From: JAXHUK01 sp034189725
GTDB lineage: Bacteria > Chloroflexota > Dehalococcoidia > SZUA-161
NCBI GenBank assembly: GCA_034189725.1
Contig: JAXHUK010000030.1
Location: 1 to 6,295 of the forward strand
Length of the DNA: 6,295 nucleotides
Direction of reading: 5' to 3'
Part shown: positions 1 to 5,402 of the stretch, in pieces
Numbering within the stretch: position 1 is the first letter of the stretch
Layout: every line of letters begins with the position of its first letter
Program-made: the position numbers and the translations under genes
The notes under the pieces: model-generated
Database searches by the model: none
What the model was told of the DNA's origin: nothing
Seen by the model: the letters and a program-made list of their open reading frames with translations, nothing else

Positions 1-610
1 CATAACTAATACCAAAACCGGCTTGCATTTGCTCAGCGAGACCCTTCACCCGGAATTCCTCGGTCACTCTTCGGCCCTCTGGTGTGGTAACGGTGATCTC
101 TACCCGTGACATCAGGGCCAGTGGTCGAGATGTTGATCCACTGAGAACGGATTCATCCACGATAACGGTGTATCTATCCTGAGCTGTAAAGGGATTTCCC
201 AGAGCCAGGTTTTGGTCTCGAGCTACAAAGAAACCGGGCTCTACGCCGATCACTGCAACTTCCTCGTCTTCACCCATGTATGATACCGATCCGAATGCTA
301 CCCTATCAGCGCTCGCATCCTTGACATAGGGGAGACGACGCACCGACTCAAAGGTGTTTTGACTCAGGTAGGTTTCCTCGTCATAGATCCCCATCATTGC
401 GGCAGTACCCGAACCAGGCGTTATGTTCACGAAGTTGGAGCCCAGTTCTTGCATTTGCTTCTCGAAATACGCCTGGAATCCCGAAACCATGGCAGCGTTA
501 ACCAGCACCGCCGTTATGCCGATAAGGATACCCAGGGTAACCAGAAACGAACGGAGTTTATGGGCGAAGATAGAGTCTATCGCCATTAAGAAGAGCGTGA
601 CTGGGTCCAC
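1..610 (-). CDS. MacB/FtsX-type ABC transporter permease, N-terminal part (cut by the left window edge)
   Basis: Translating the minus strand gives an uninterrupted frame running off the left edge. Near the N-terminus is the signature of the MacB periplasmic-core family: a KLRSFL motif leading into a hydrophobic helix (about residues 21-42, including LVTLGILIGITAVL). A soluble extracytoplasmic segment follows with the family pattern (SNFVNITPGSG, then VIGVEPGFF, LALGNPFTAQD and VEITVT). Such permeases pair with a LolD/MacB-class ATPase, encoded two genes upstream, and move substrates by mechanotransmission rather than through a channel. The start is uncertain. A GTG at 610 has a purine-rich AAGGAG only 3 bases upstream and puts KLRS at the usual distance from the N-terminus. 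An ATG at 586 forms a TAATG overlap with the previous stop but lacks a Shine-Dalgarno. Either way translation is coupled. The C-terminal three helices lie outside the window. Substrate unknown. Confidence 0.88.
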   Translation of the reverse strand, partial: MDPVTLFLMAIDSIFAHKLRSFLVTLGILIGITAVLVNAAMVSGFQAYFEKQMQELGSNFVNITPGSGTAAMMGIYDEETYLSQNTFESVRRLPYVKDASADRVAFGSVSYMGEDEEVAVIGVEPGFFVARDQNLALGNPFTAQDRYTVIVDESVLSGSTSRPLALMSRVEITVTTPEGRRVTEEFRVKGLAEQMQAGFGISY

Positions 611-2118
611 CTTCTCCTTCTTCTTAGGAAGAACCACACGAGTATGAGAACTACAACAACTACCAGGAAGATGGTGAAGTAGGTCCCGGTATTGGACTCG
701 GGAGGCTCTTCAATACTTATTATTGTACTCACTATCGGCGTTTCATACGCCTTTTGCTCGACGCGATAGGTAACCTTGAACTGCAACTCATCGCCGTCTT
801 CAATGTGATCGCTTGCTATCCTGAAGTATGCGGGGAGGAAGTCGCCGGCTGCCATCTCACCGATGAAGAATTCTGACGGAGCAGTATAGCTATTCCCTAC
901 GGGAATCACACTTACCGAATCAACATCGACGGGAAGACCGTTCGCTATGTGCAACGTGATTAATACCTCTTCTCCCTCAAGTGCGGTGACTGGCTCAGCC
1001 TGAATCAATTTCATACTGGGGATGTCAAGCACTTCGACCTCAATACTGAATTCGTCTTGAACAACCATGTTATGAATCCGATAGCTGAGTTGGAAATCAA
1101 AGGTATGTACTCCCGCAGCAAGTTTATCGGCGATAAAGTGCAACTCGCTACCTTCAATAAATGTAGCCGCCTCTTCTTCAGGCTGCTGTGCTCCCATGGG
1201 TGCTGCAGCACCCCCTGTGAGAAGCGTGCCCAGATCAGCAACCTCAACCCCTTCTACCTGCGGTTCCTCCGCTGCGTTTTGCCCTCCGAGATAATAACCT
1301 TTTGGCGTTACCTCATTGCTTAATGCGATTAATTCCAGCTGGTTGATATCCGCATCCTCGGAGGCGGCAATAACGATGGAGAACTCGATGGTCTCCGCAA
1401 GGTAGACCGGTGAATTCGACGAGGCGAAGTATGCTCTCACCGCGTTTTCTGCGGGATATACATCGAATTCAAGTGCAAGAGGGGCAGCAACTCCCCGCTC
1501 GTGGCTGGCCACAAGCTGGAGCGTGTTGGTGCCGATTTCATACTCATCAAAGCGGAGCTCTATCGCCTGCGTCTCATCTGGCTGGAGTGCACCGATGAGA
1601 TAGAGTACCTCATCGCCGTTTTTAATAGATGCTCCTGAAACCGCATTCTGCCACAGATTCTGCACTTCAAGCTCTGCTATGAATGTGTCGCCTTCATATA
1701 TCGAAAGCGGGGCATCGACGAGCCGCAGGGTTATTGACTCATCGGGCGGTCTCACCTCGAAACGTATCAGCCAGGGATCCGTAAAGTCGCTCGAATAGTG
1801 AGAATATATCTCTACCTCGTTCATCCCCATCTCATACTTTTCTATATAGAACGTGGAGGTTACCGTACCTCCCACACCGATATTGCCGATGAGTTTTCGT
1901 TCTCCTGTGGAGGAGATCAGGGTTACATCGATCGCAATTTCATCTCCAACGTTTGAGAGCGTTACCCCCACGGCAGCTCGATCCCCATCGAAAATGAGGA
2001 AATGATCTTTATCTATTTCCATCTCGAGAATAGGCTCGTCTGCAAACACATTGCCTGCTGGAAAGGCAACGAGCAGCAGTGCACATGTGATAGCAATGAG
2101 CAGTAACCTATGTTTCAT
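586..2118 (-). CDS. Exported Ig-like-repeat protein with C-terminal membrane anchor (COG1361/CARDB-like), ABC transporter partner
   Basis: The 510-residue product has a classical signal peptide (basic MKHR, hydrophobic core 5-20, likely cleavage after VFA at residue 26). One strong membrane helix follows at about 480-498, then five arginines (499-503), so the bulk is outside the membrane with a short cytoplasmic tail. The exterior looks like four beta-rich repeats of about 100 residues (roughly 28-125, 126-223, 224-365, 366-472). Repeats 2 and 4 share an opening of the type 'L(I/V)xAPxxxxEG(D/E)xxxxxLxxxN', typical of CARDB/NEW3-like Ig folds in S-layer-domain-like proteins. Repeat 3 carries a low-complexity Ala/Gly/Glu-rich insert at about 278-320. 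The gene overlaps the ATPase gene by 11 bases; a GGGAGGG at 2128-2134 can serve as its ribosome binding site. Its place between ATPase and permease suggests an extracytoplasmic adaptor or stalk of the transporter. That role is inferred; the fold is assigned by pattern only. Confidence 0.88.
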   Translation of the reverse strand: MKHRLLLIAITCALLLVAFPAGNVFADEPILEMEIDKDHFLIFDGDRAAVGVTLSNVGDEIAIDVTLISSTGERKLIGNIGVGGTVTSTFYIEKYEMGMNEVEIYSHYSSDFTDPWLIRFEVRPPDESITLRLVDAPLSIYEGDTFIAELEVQNLWQNAVSGASIKNGDEVLYLIGALQPDETQAIELRFDEYEIGTNTLQLVASHERGVAAPLALEFDVYPAENAVRAYFASSNSPVYLAETIEFSIVIAASEDADINQLELIALSNEVTPKGYYLGGQNAAEEPQVEGVEVADLGTLLTGGAAAPMGAQQPEEEAATFIEGSELHFIADKLAAGVHTFDFQLSYRIHNMVVQDEFSIEVEVLDIPSMKLIQAEPVTALEGEEVLITLHIANGLPVDVDSVSVIPVGNSYTAPSEFFIGEMAAGDFLPAYFRIASDHIEDGDELQFKVTYRVEQKAYETPIVSTIISIEEPPESNTGTYFTIFLVVVVVLILVWFFLRRRRRWTQSRSS

Positions 2119-2791
2119 TGTTTAGTACCCTCCCGTCCAGTATTTTAATCGACCTATCTGCGCAGTTTGCTACTTCAGGGTCGTGAGTGACCACAACCAG
2201 GGTTTTCCCCTCTTTGTTGAGGTTTTCCAGAATGGACATTATTTCTTTGCTGCTGTTGGTATCCAGATTGCCTGTAGGTTCATCGGCGATGATTATCGTC
2301 GGATTGCTGATGAGGGCGCGAGCTATAGCTACCCTTTGCTGTTCGCCGCCACTCATCTGTGAAGGGGTGTGTCGCAGTCTGTGTCCTAACCCCACTTTTT
2401 TCAGCATTTCAGCAGATCGGTCACTGCGATCATTTCTTCCCACTCCTTGAAAGATGAGGGGCAGTTCCACATTCTTTTGTGCTGTTTCTCTGGGGAGTAG
2501 GTTGAACTTCTGGAACACAAAGCCGATTTCCCTGGAGCGAATCTCAGCGAGTTCATCCGATGAAAGTTCAGCGACGTTGACTCCGTTCAGTATGACTTCT
2601 CCCTCAGTCGGGCGTTCGAGACAACCCATGACATGCATGAGGGTGGATTTTCCACTGCCGCTTGGGCCGATTATTGAGATCAACTCACCTTCGTCAATGG
2701 AGAGGTCTACTCCTCGCAATGCTTCTACCTTGACCTGGGTACCATACACCTTCCAGACGCCTCTCACCTCGAGGACCGGTCTATCTTTCAA
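2108..2791 (-). CDS. ABC transporter ATP-binding protein, LolD/MacB class
   Basis: A complete 227-residue nucleotide-binding domain that would power the adjacent permease from the cytoplasmic face. All catalytic elements are visible: Walker A GPSGSGKST at 42-50, Q-loop glutamine 94 (FVFQ), signature MSGGEQQR at 146-153, Walker B IIIADEP at 166-172 with catalytic Glu171, D-loop TGNLD, and switch His203 (VTHD). 'FVFQKFNLLP' and 'ADEPTGNLD' are characteristic of the LolD/MacB/YknY/FtsE branch, and the length matches the stand-alone ATPases of that branch. The start codon is TTG. It is the only reasonable start, because an in-frame TAA lies three codons upstream. An AAGGAG at 2801-2806, inside the last codons of marR, serves it. 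The 3' end overlaps the next gene by 11 bases, so translation is coupled down the operon. Confidence 0.95.
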   Translation of the reverse strand: MKDRPVLEVRGVWKVYGTQVKVEALRGVDLSIDEGELISIIGPSGSGKSTLMHVMGCLERPTEGEVILNGVNVAELSSDELAEIRSREIGFVFQKFNLLPRETAQKNVELPLIFQGVGRNDRSDRSAEMLKKVGLGHRLRHTPSQMSGGEQQRVAIARALISNPTIIIADEPTGNLDTNSSKEIMSILENLNKEGKTLVVVTHDPEVANCADRSIKILDGRVLNNET

Positions 2792-2797
2792 AATGGT

Positions 2798-3376
2798 TTA
2801 CTCCTTAACAGAATTTGACGACATACTACCGCTGATTGCCTGAGCTCTTGTTTTTTCAAGTGATGAGGCAATCTTTGTCAGAAGCAGCAACAAAGTGGAC
2901 TGTTCGTTATCTGTGAGACAGCTTATAATCCTCTCTATATTCTGGACTATCTGATCTTCGATGATTTCATGGAGGCTTCGGCCTCTATCGGTCAGGGTTA
3001 TTCTCACTATCCTGCGATCGCTGGCATCGGATAGTCTGGTAGCATATCCATTATTCACCCACCAGTTCGCCATTCGCGTTGTAGTTGAAAATGGCACTGA
3101 TAGAGACTGGCTCAATTCTCCCATAGTGAGATTAACGTTTCTATAGAGGACACTGCTCATGCGATAGAACGTATTGGCGTTGGCGATGTGGTATGGTCTA
3201 TCTTTAGGGCGTATCTCTTCGATTTGATCAAAAAGCCGAATCATTTCCGTTGGAAGCGGGGCTTCCAGTCGTGCATGGATGTCGGTCGCTAATTGGAGGA
3301 AATTTGTTATCGGGTTGATATTGCTGTGTCCCAGTGTATTTCCAGACATTTTATTGTAATCATGGAATATTTCCAT
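2798..3376 (-). CDS. MarR-family winged-helix transcriptional regulator
   Basis: This 192-residue protein heads the transporter operon. Residues about 83-136 form the DNA-binding part: helix-turn-helix LTMGELSQSLSVPFSTTTRM, then NNGYATR and the wing with the DRR motif (120-122) followed by VRITLTDRGRSL, all hallmarks of MarR proteins. Flanking N- and C-terminal helices would make the dimer interface, the latter rich in Leu (TLLLLLTKI, 161-169). The N-terminus (1-35) is longer than in many relatives. The chosen ATG at 3376 coincides with the predicted transcription start, implying a leaderless message. An in-frame ATG at 3349 is a possible alternative; neither has a Shine-Dalgarno. A perfect inverted repeat over the promoter's start site implies autorepression of the whole operon. 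MarR proteins usually release DNA on binding a small ligand or on oxidation; the inducer is not evident here. Confidence 0.93.
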   Translation of the reverse strand: MEIFHDYNKMSGNTLGHSNINPITNFLQLATDIHARLEAPLPTEMIRLFDQIEEIRPKDRPYHIANANTFYRMSSVLYRNVNLTMGELSQSLSVPFSTTTRMANWWVNNGYATRLSDASDRRIVRITLTDRGRSLHEIIEDQIVQNIERIISCLTDNEQSTLLLLLTKIASSLEKTRAQAISGSMSSNSVKE

Positions 3377-3379
3377 GAT
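3359..3379. promoter_or_regulatory. Probable MarR operator: perfect 9-base inverted repeat
   Basis: ATCATGGAA, a 3-base centre TAT, then TTCCATGAT: both 9-base arms match exactly. The repeat begins three bases downstream of the -10 box and spans the predicted transcription start (about 3376) and the marR ATG. Size, symmetry and position fit a MarR-dimer operator that blocks RNA polymerase. Identification as the site for this MarR is inference from adjacency. Confidence 0.75.
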
Positions 3380-3382
3380 AAA

Positions 3383-3411
3383 AGTATACTACAGAATAAG
3401 TGTTCAGTCAA
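3383..3411 (-). promoter_or_regulatory. Sigma-70-type promoter of the marR-ABC operon
   Basis: On the minus strand, -35 TTGACT (3406-3411) and -10 TATACT (3383-3388) are separated by exactly 17 bases; each box differs from consensus at one position. Transcription would begin about 7 bases further on, at or next to the A of the marR ATG. Confidence 0.8.
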
Positions 3412-3425
3412 TTGTTTTTGACAAG

Positions 3426-3551
3426 CTAATTAGTACAGTCTCGGCGGTACAGGCGGTCTCGGACGGGGACCTTTGCGGTTCTCAGCTTGGGAAGCACGAG
3501 CGGAACGACTAACACCAGTGCTACAGACAACAAGACTACTAGATTTCTCAT
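3426..3551 (-). CDS. Small single-helix membrane protein, 41 residues, function unknown
   Basis: A short frame in the gap between the DedA-like gene and marR. The protein opens with MRN, continues as a strongly hydrophobic stretch (LVVLLSVALVLVVPLVLP, residues 4-21), and ends in a basic tail (KLRTAKVPVRDRLYRRD) with one cysteine at 39. This suggests one membrane helix with a cytoplasmic basic C-terminus, or an uncleaved signal-like peptide. Three things argue that it is real: a GTGAGGA Shine-Dalgarno (GAGG 8 bases before the ATG), a promoter candidate at 3587-3615 with a 17-base spacer, and a plausible membrane-protein composition. It ends only 14 bases before the marR -35 box. I do not recognise the family. 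It might be a small partner of a neighbouring membrane protein, but nothing in the sequence proves that. Confidence 0.6.
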   Translation of the reverse strand: MRNLVVLLSVALVLVVPLVLPKLRTAKVPVRDRLYRRDCTN

Positions 3552-3559
3552 TTGATTTT

Positions 3560-3565
3560 CCTCAC
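3560..3565 (-). promoter_or_regulatory. Shine-Dalgarno of the 41-residue membrane protein gene
   Basis: The minus strand reads GTGAGG here, followed by AAAATCAA and ATG. The 8-base spacing from GAGG to the start codon is normal and supports translation of a gene too short for most gene finders. Confidence 0.6.
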
Positions 3566-3586
3566 TAGAAGAGTATTCTTGAATGG

Positions 3587-3615
3587 ATAGTACAGTGACT
3601 TGTTGCTGAGGTCAA
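3587..3615 (-). promoter_or_regulatory. Candidate promoter of the 41-residue membrane protein gene
   Basis: The minus strand shows TTGACC (3610-3615), a 17-base spacer, and TACTAT (3587-3592). The -35 box matches consensus at five of six positions and the -10 at four of six. It would give a leader of roughly 30 bases that includes the Shine-Dalgarno. Confidence 0.45.
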
Positions 3616-3640
3616 TGCGTTGTTTGTCACAGGGTAATAG

Positions 3641-4297
3641 CTAAAAGGTACTAAAGGTACTTTCGAGCAGGTGCCTGATTCCGTCGAAAAGACCGGCGCC
3701 GGCAAAGGCAAATCCCAGTGACTTGACGGTCTTGCCTGCCCAGCAGAAGACGAAGAACCTGCGAAACGGATAGCGGAGCGTGCCAGCAGCGATAGTGGCC
3801 AGTTTTATCAAGAAGTTGGGGATTGCGGAAACAACGAATATGGTGAGGCCGCCATGACGCCTCATCCAGTATTCGATCTGGGTGTACCTTTTCCATTTCT
3901 GGACGACAATCTGACCGCCATATCCCGCTGTGTAACCAGAAAGCTCTCCTATAGGTTCGCCCAACCCTGCGGCCAGCCCCACTACCAGTGGATTCAATCC
4001 CAGCCCTGCTGCAATGAATGCTGCCCATGAACCAGGGAGAGGCCAAATGGGAGCCGAGCTACCGATGATGCCCATAAGGAATACACCAGCATAGCCAGCG
4101 CTGGCAATGTACTCCTCTGGATTTGCCGGCTCCTGGATGAGTATACCTGTCAGGGTCATAGCCAGAACGCCTGCTATCAGGAGCAGTATGTACTTGATCT
4201 GTCCTCTATTCCAAAAACCTGTTCCCGGTTGGGCGAGCTGTTCCGCATTGGCATCATCCGTGTGGTCGAGGGGATTCTCCGGTTCTTGGTAGCTCAT
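3641..4297 (-). CDS. VTT-domain (DedA/SNARE-associated-like) membrane protein
   Basis: The 218-residue product has a polar, acidic N-terminal tail (1-32) and hydrophobic segments at about 35-54, 66-86, 92-112, 150-173 and 184-204. The middle carries the VTT-family pattern: a glycine-rich re-entrant section (PLPGSWAAFIAAGLGLNP, then LGEPIGELSGYTAGYGG at 112-128), a polar stretch, and RHGGLTIFVVSAIPN leading to AAGTLRYPFRRF. Members are thought to act in lipid scrambling or membrane homeostasis, with undecaprenyl-phosphate or phospholipid flipping shown for some. The arginines typical of the classic DedA 'GRFxPxxR' helix are absent ('VSAIPNFLIK' instead), so this is a divergent branch and substrate prediction is unsafe. 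No Shine-Dalgarno is visible before the ATG; a promoter candidate lies just upstream. The gene is followed on the same strand by the small membrane protein gene. Confidence 0.82.
   Translation of the reverse strand: MSYQEPENPLDHTDDANAEQLAQPGTGFWNRGQIKYILLLIAGVLAMTLTGILIQEPANPEEYIASAGYAGVFLMGIIGSSAPIWPLPGSWAAFIAAGLGLNPLVVGLAAGLGEPIGELSGYTAGYGGQIVVQKWKRYTQIEYWMRRHGGLTIFVVSAIPNFLIKLATIAAGTLRYPFRRFFVFCWAGKTVKSLGFAFAGAGLFDGIRHLLESTFSTF
3644..3661. repeat. 9-base tandem duplication at the end of the DedA-like gene
   Basis: AAAGGTACT occurs twice head to tail. In the gene it encodes a doubled Ser-Thr-Phe just before the stop, so it looks like a small in-frame slippage duplication with little expected effect. 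Confidence 0.6.
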
Positions 4298-4306
4298 CGC
4301 ACCATA

Positions 4307-4335
4307 AGGCTAAGCCTAAGTGAGGGCTAAGTCAA
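4307..4335 (-). promoter_or_regulatory. Weak promoter candidate for the DedA-like gene
   Basis: The minus strand has a good -35 (TTGACT, 4330-4335), then 17 bases and a poor -10 (TAGCCT, 4307-4312). The start site would be within a few bases of the gene's ATG at 4297, giving an almost leaderless message, in line with the missing Shine-Dalgarno. The surrounding CTAAG repeats may confuse the reading. Confidence 0.3.
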
Positions 4336-4369
4336 GCCCTGTCCTGCCTCGTACTCACCACAGCCTGTC

Positions 4370-4398
4370 TTGTCGCAATCCTCATTTTATGGTAAACT
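4370..4398 (+). promoter_or_regulatory. Candidate promoter of the trpS operon
   Basis: TTGTCG (4370-4375), a 17-base spacer and TAAACT (4393-4398), each matching consensus at four of six positions. It would place the start of transcription near 4405, leaving a leader of about 20 bases that contains the AAGGAG site. That leader is too short for a T-box or leader-peptide attenuator. Confidence 0.4.
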
Positions 4399-4412
4399 CC
4401 ACGAGGATAGGG

Positions 4413-4418
4413 AAGGAG
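4413..4418 (+). promoter_or_regulatory. Shine-Dalgarno that fixes the trpS start at TTG 4425
   Basis: AAGGAG, followed by the six bases TTTAGA and TTG. It is the strongest ribosome binding site near the gene's 5' end and decides in favour of the TTG over upstream in-frame GTG (4320) and ATG (4389) codons. Confidence 0.8.
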
Positions 4419-4424
4419 TTTAGA

Positions 4425-5402
4425 TTGAAGAAGAGTCGTGTTTTTTCCGGTGCCAGACCTACAGGCAAACAGCACATCGGTAATTATCTGGGAGCCATCC
4501 AGAATTATGTCGATCTCCAGGACAGCTACGACTGTCTCTACTGTATTGTCGATATCCATGCCCTGACAACCCTTGAGGATACGCATTTGCTCAAGGAGAA
4601 CACCCGCGAAATGCTGCTCGACTGGCTGGCAGCAGGACTCGATCCCGAAAAGAGCATCCTTTTTGTTCAGTCACATGTCCCCGAGGTAACCGAGCTCCAT
4701 GCCCTCCTCAGTATGGTTACACCTCTCAGCTGGCTGCTGCGCGTTGCCACATTCAAGGAGAAGGTCAAGACACAACCGCATAATGTGAACTATGGGCTCG
4801 TAGGCTACCCCGTGCTCATGACATCGGACATCGTACTTTACAAGGCGGATACCGTGCCGGTGGGAGAAGACCAGTTGCCCCACCTGGAGCTGGCACGGGA
4901 GATCGTGCGCCGTTTTAACAACCTTTTCGGCCCCACCTTCCCCGAGCCCACCGCCAAACTCACCACGTTTCCCCTGGTTGTGGGGCTGGACGGGGAAAGA
5001 AAAATGAGCAAAAGCTATGATAACCAGATCGAACTCTCTGCTTCGCCGGAGGAGACCACGCAACGCATAAAAACCGCATTTACCGATCCGGCACGGCAAT
5101 ATCGCAAAGACCCTGGACATCCCGAGGTCTGTAATGTATACAATCTACACCATTTTTATACCTCGGACAGGCTCGATGAGATCGCTACCCGGTGCCGCGG
5201 TGCTGAGATCGGTTGCGTCGATTGCAAGCTGATACTGGCTGAAATGGTAAATAAAGCACTGGAACCATTCCGCGAGAGGCGGGCTGAAATTGCTCAAAAG
5301 CCAGCGTATATCAATGAGGTGCTCAGCGATGGTGCCAATCGTGCCCAGGCTATAGCACGGGAAACCATCAAAGAGGTCAAACAGAATATGGGGCTGCTAT
5401 GA
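4425..5402 (+). CDS. trpS: Tryptophanyl-tRNA synthetase, probable [4Fe-4S] type
   Basis: This class I synthetase activates tryptophan with ATP and charges tRNA-Trp. From the TTG start the 325-residue length fits bacterial TrpRS. RVFSGARPTG (5-14) leads to the HIGH-type motif HIGN (17-20), and KMSKS is at 193-197 (GERKMSKSYDN). The TrpRS-specific stretch GYPVLMTSDIVLYKADTVPVGEDQ (split here at about 127-150) precedes HLELAREIVRRFN. Cysteines 236, 257, 264 and 267 form C-x20-C-x6-C-x2-C, closely matching the [4Fe-4S] motif described for Thermotoga maritima TrpRS, next to the anticodon-binding region. A longer frame open from GTG 4320 would add 35 non-family residues without a ribosome site and is rejected. 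The stop overlaps the next start as ATGA, so the two genes are co-translated. Confidence 0.96.
   Translation: MKKSRVFSGARPTGKQHIGNYLGAIQNYVDLQDSYDCLYCIVDIHALTTLEDTHLLKENTREMLLDWLAAGLDPEKSILFVQSHVPEVTELHALLSMVTPLSWLLRVATFKEKVKTQPHNVNYGLVGYPVLMTSDIVLYKADTVPVGEDQLPHLELAREIVRRFNNLFGPTFPEPTAKLTTFPLVVGLDGERKMSKSYDNQIELSASPEETTQRIKTAFTDPARQYRKDPGHPEVCNVYNLHHFYTSDRLDEIATRCRGAEIGCVDCKLILAEMVNKALEPFRERRAEIAQKPAYINEVLSDGANRAQAIARETIKEVKQNMGLL

Noticed and set aside
359..647. Two overlapping plus-strand open frames (about 75 codons)
   Set aside because: They are antisense to the well-supported permease frame, which has clear MacB-family motifs; their own products show no domain or composition of interest.
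3406..3421. GTCAA-N6-TTGAC inverted repeat over the marR -35 box as a second operator or a terminator of the 41-residue gene
   Set aside because: Arms are only five bases, part is the -35 box itself, AT-rich, with no T-run hairpin; chance is likely.
4303..4331. CTAAG repeats and an AGGCT-A-AGCCT palindrome upstream of the DedA-like gene
   Set aside because: Copies are short and irregularly spaced, and the palindrome arms are five bases; not enough to call an operator or terminator.
4298..4424. T-box riboswitch or trp attenuator upstream of trpS
   Set aside because: The probable leader is about 20 bases, there is no T-box core sequence, no run of Trp codons and no terminator hairpin.
4671..5120. 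A 149-codon minus-strand frame inside trpS, and a 153-codon one at 5714-6175 inside the phosphatase gene
   Set aside because: Both are long only because they mirror conserved coding sequence; the sense strands carry diagnostic motifs (KMSKS, DPLDGT).
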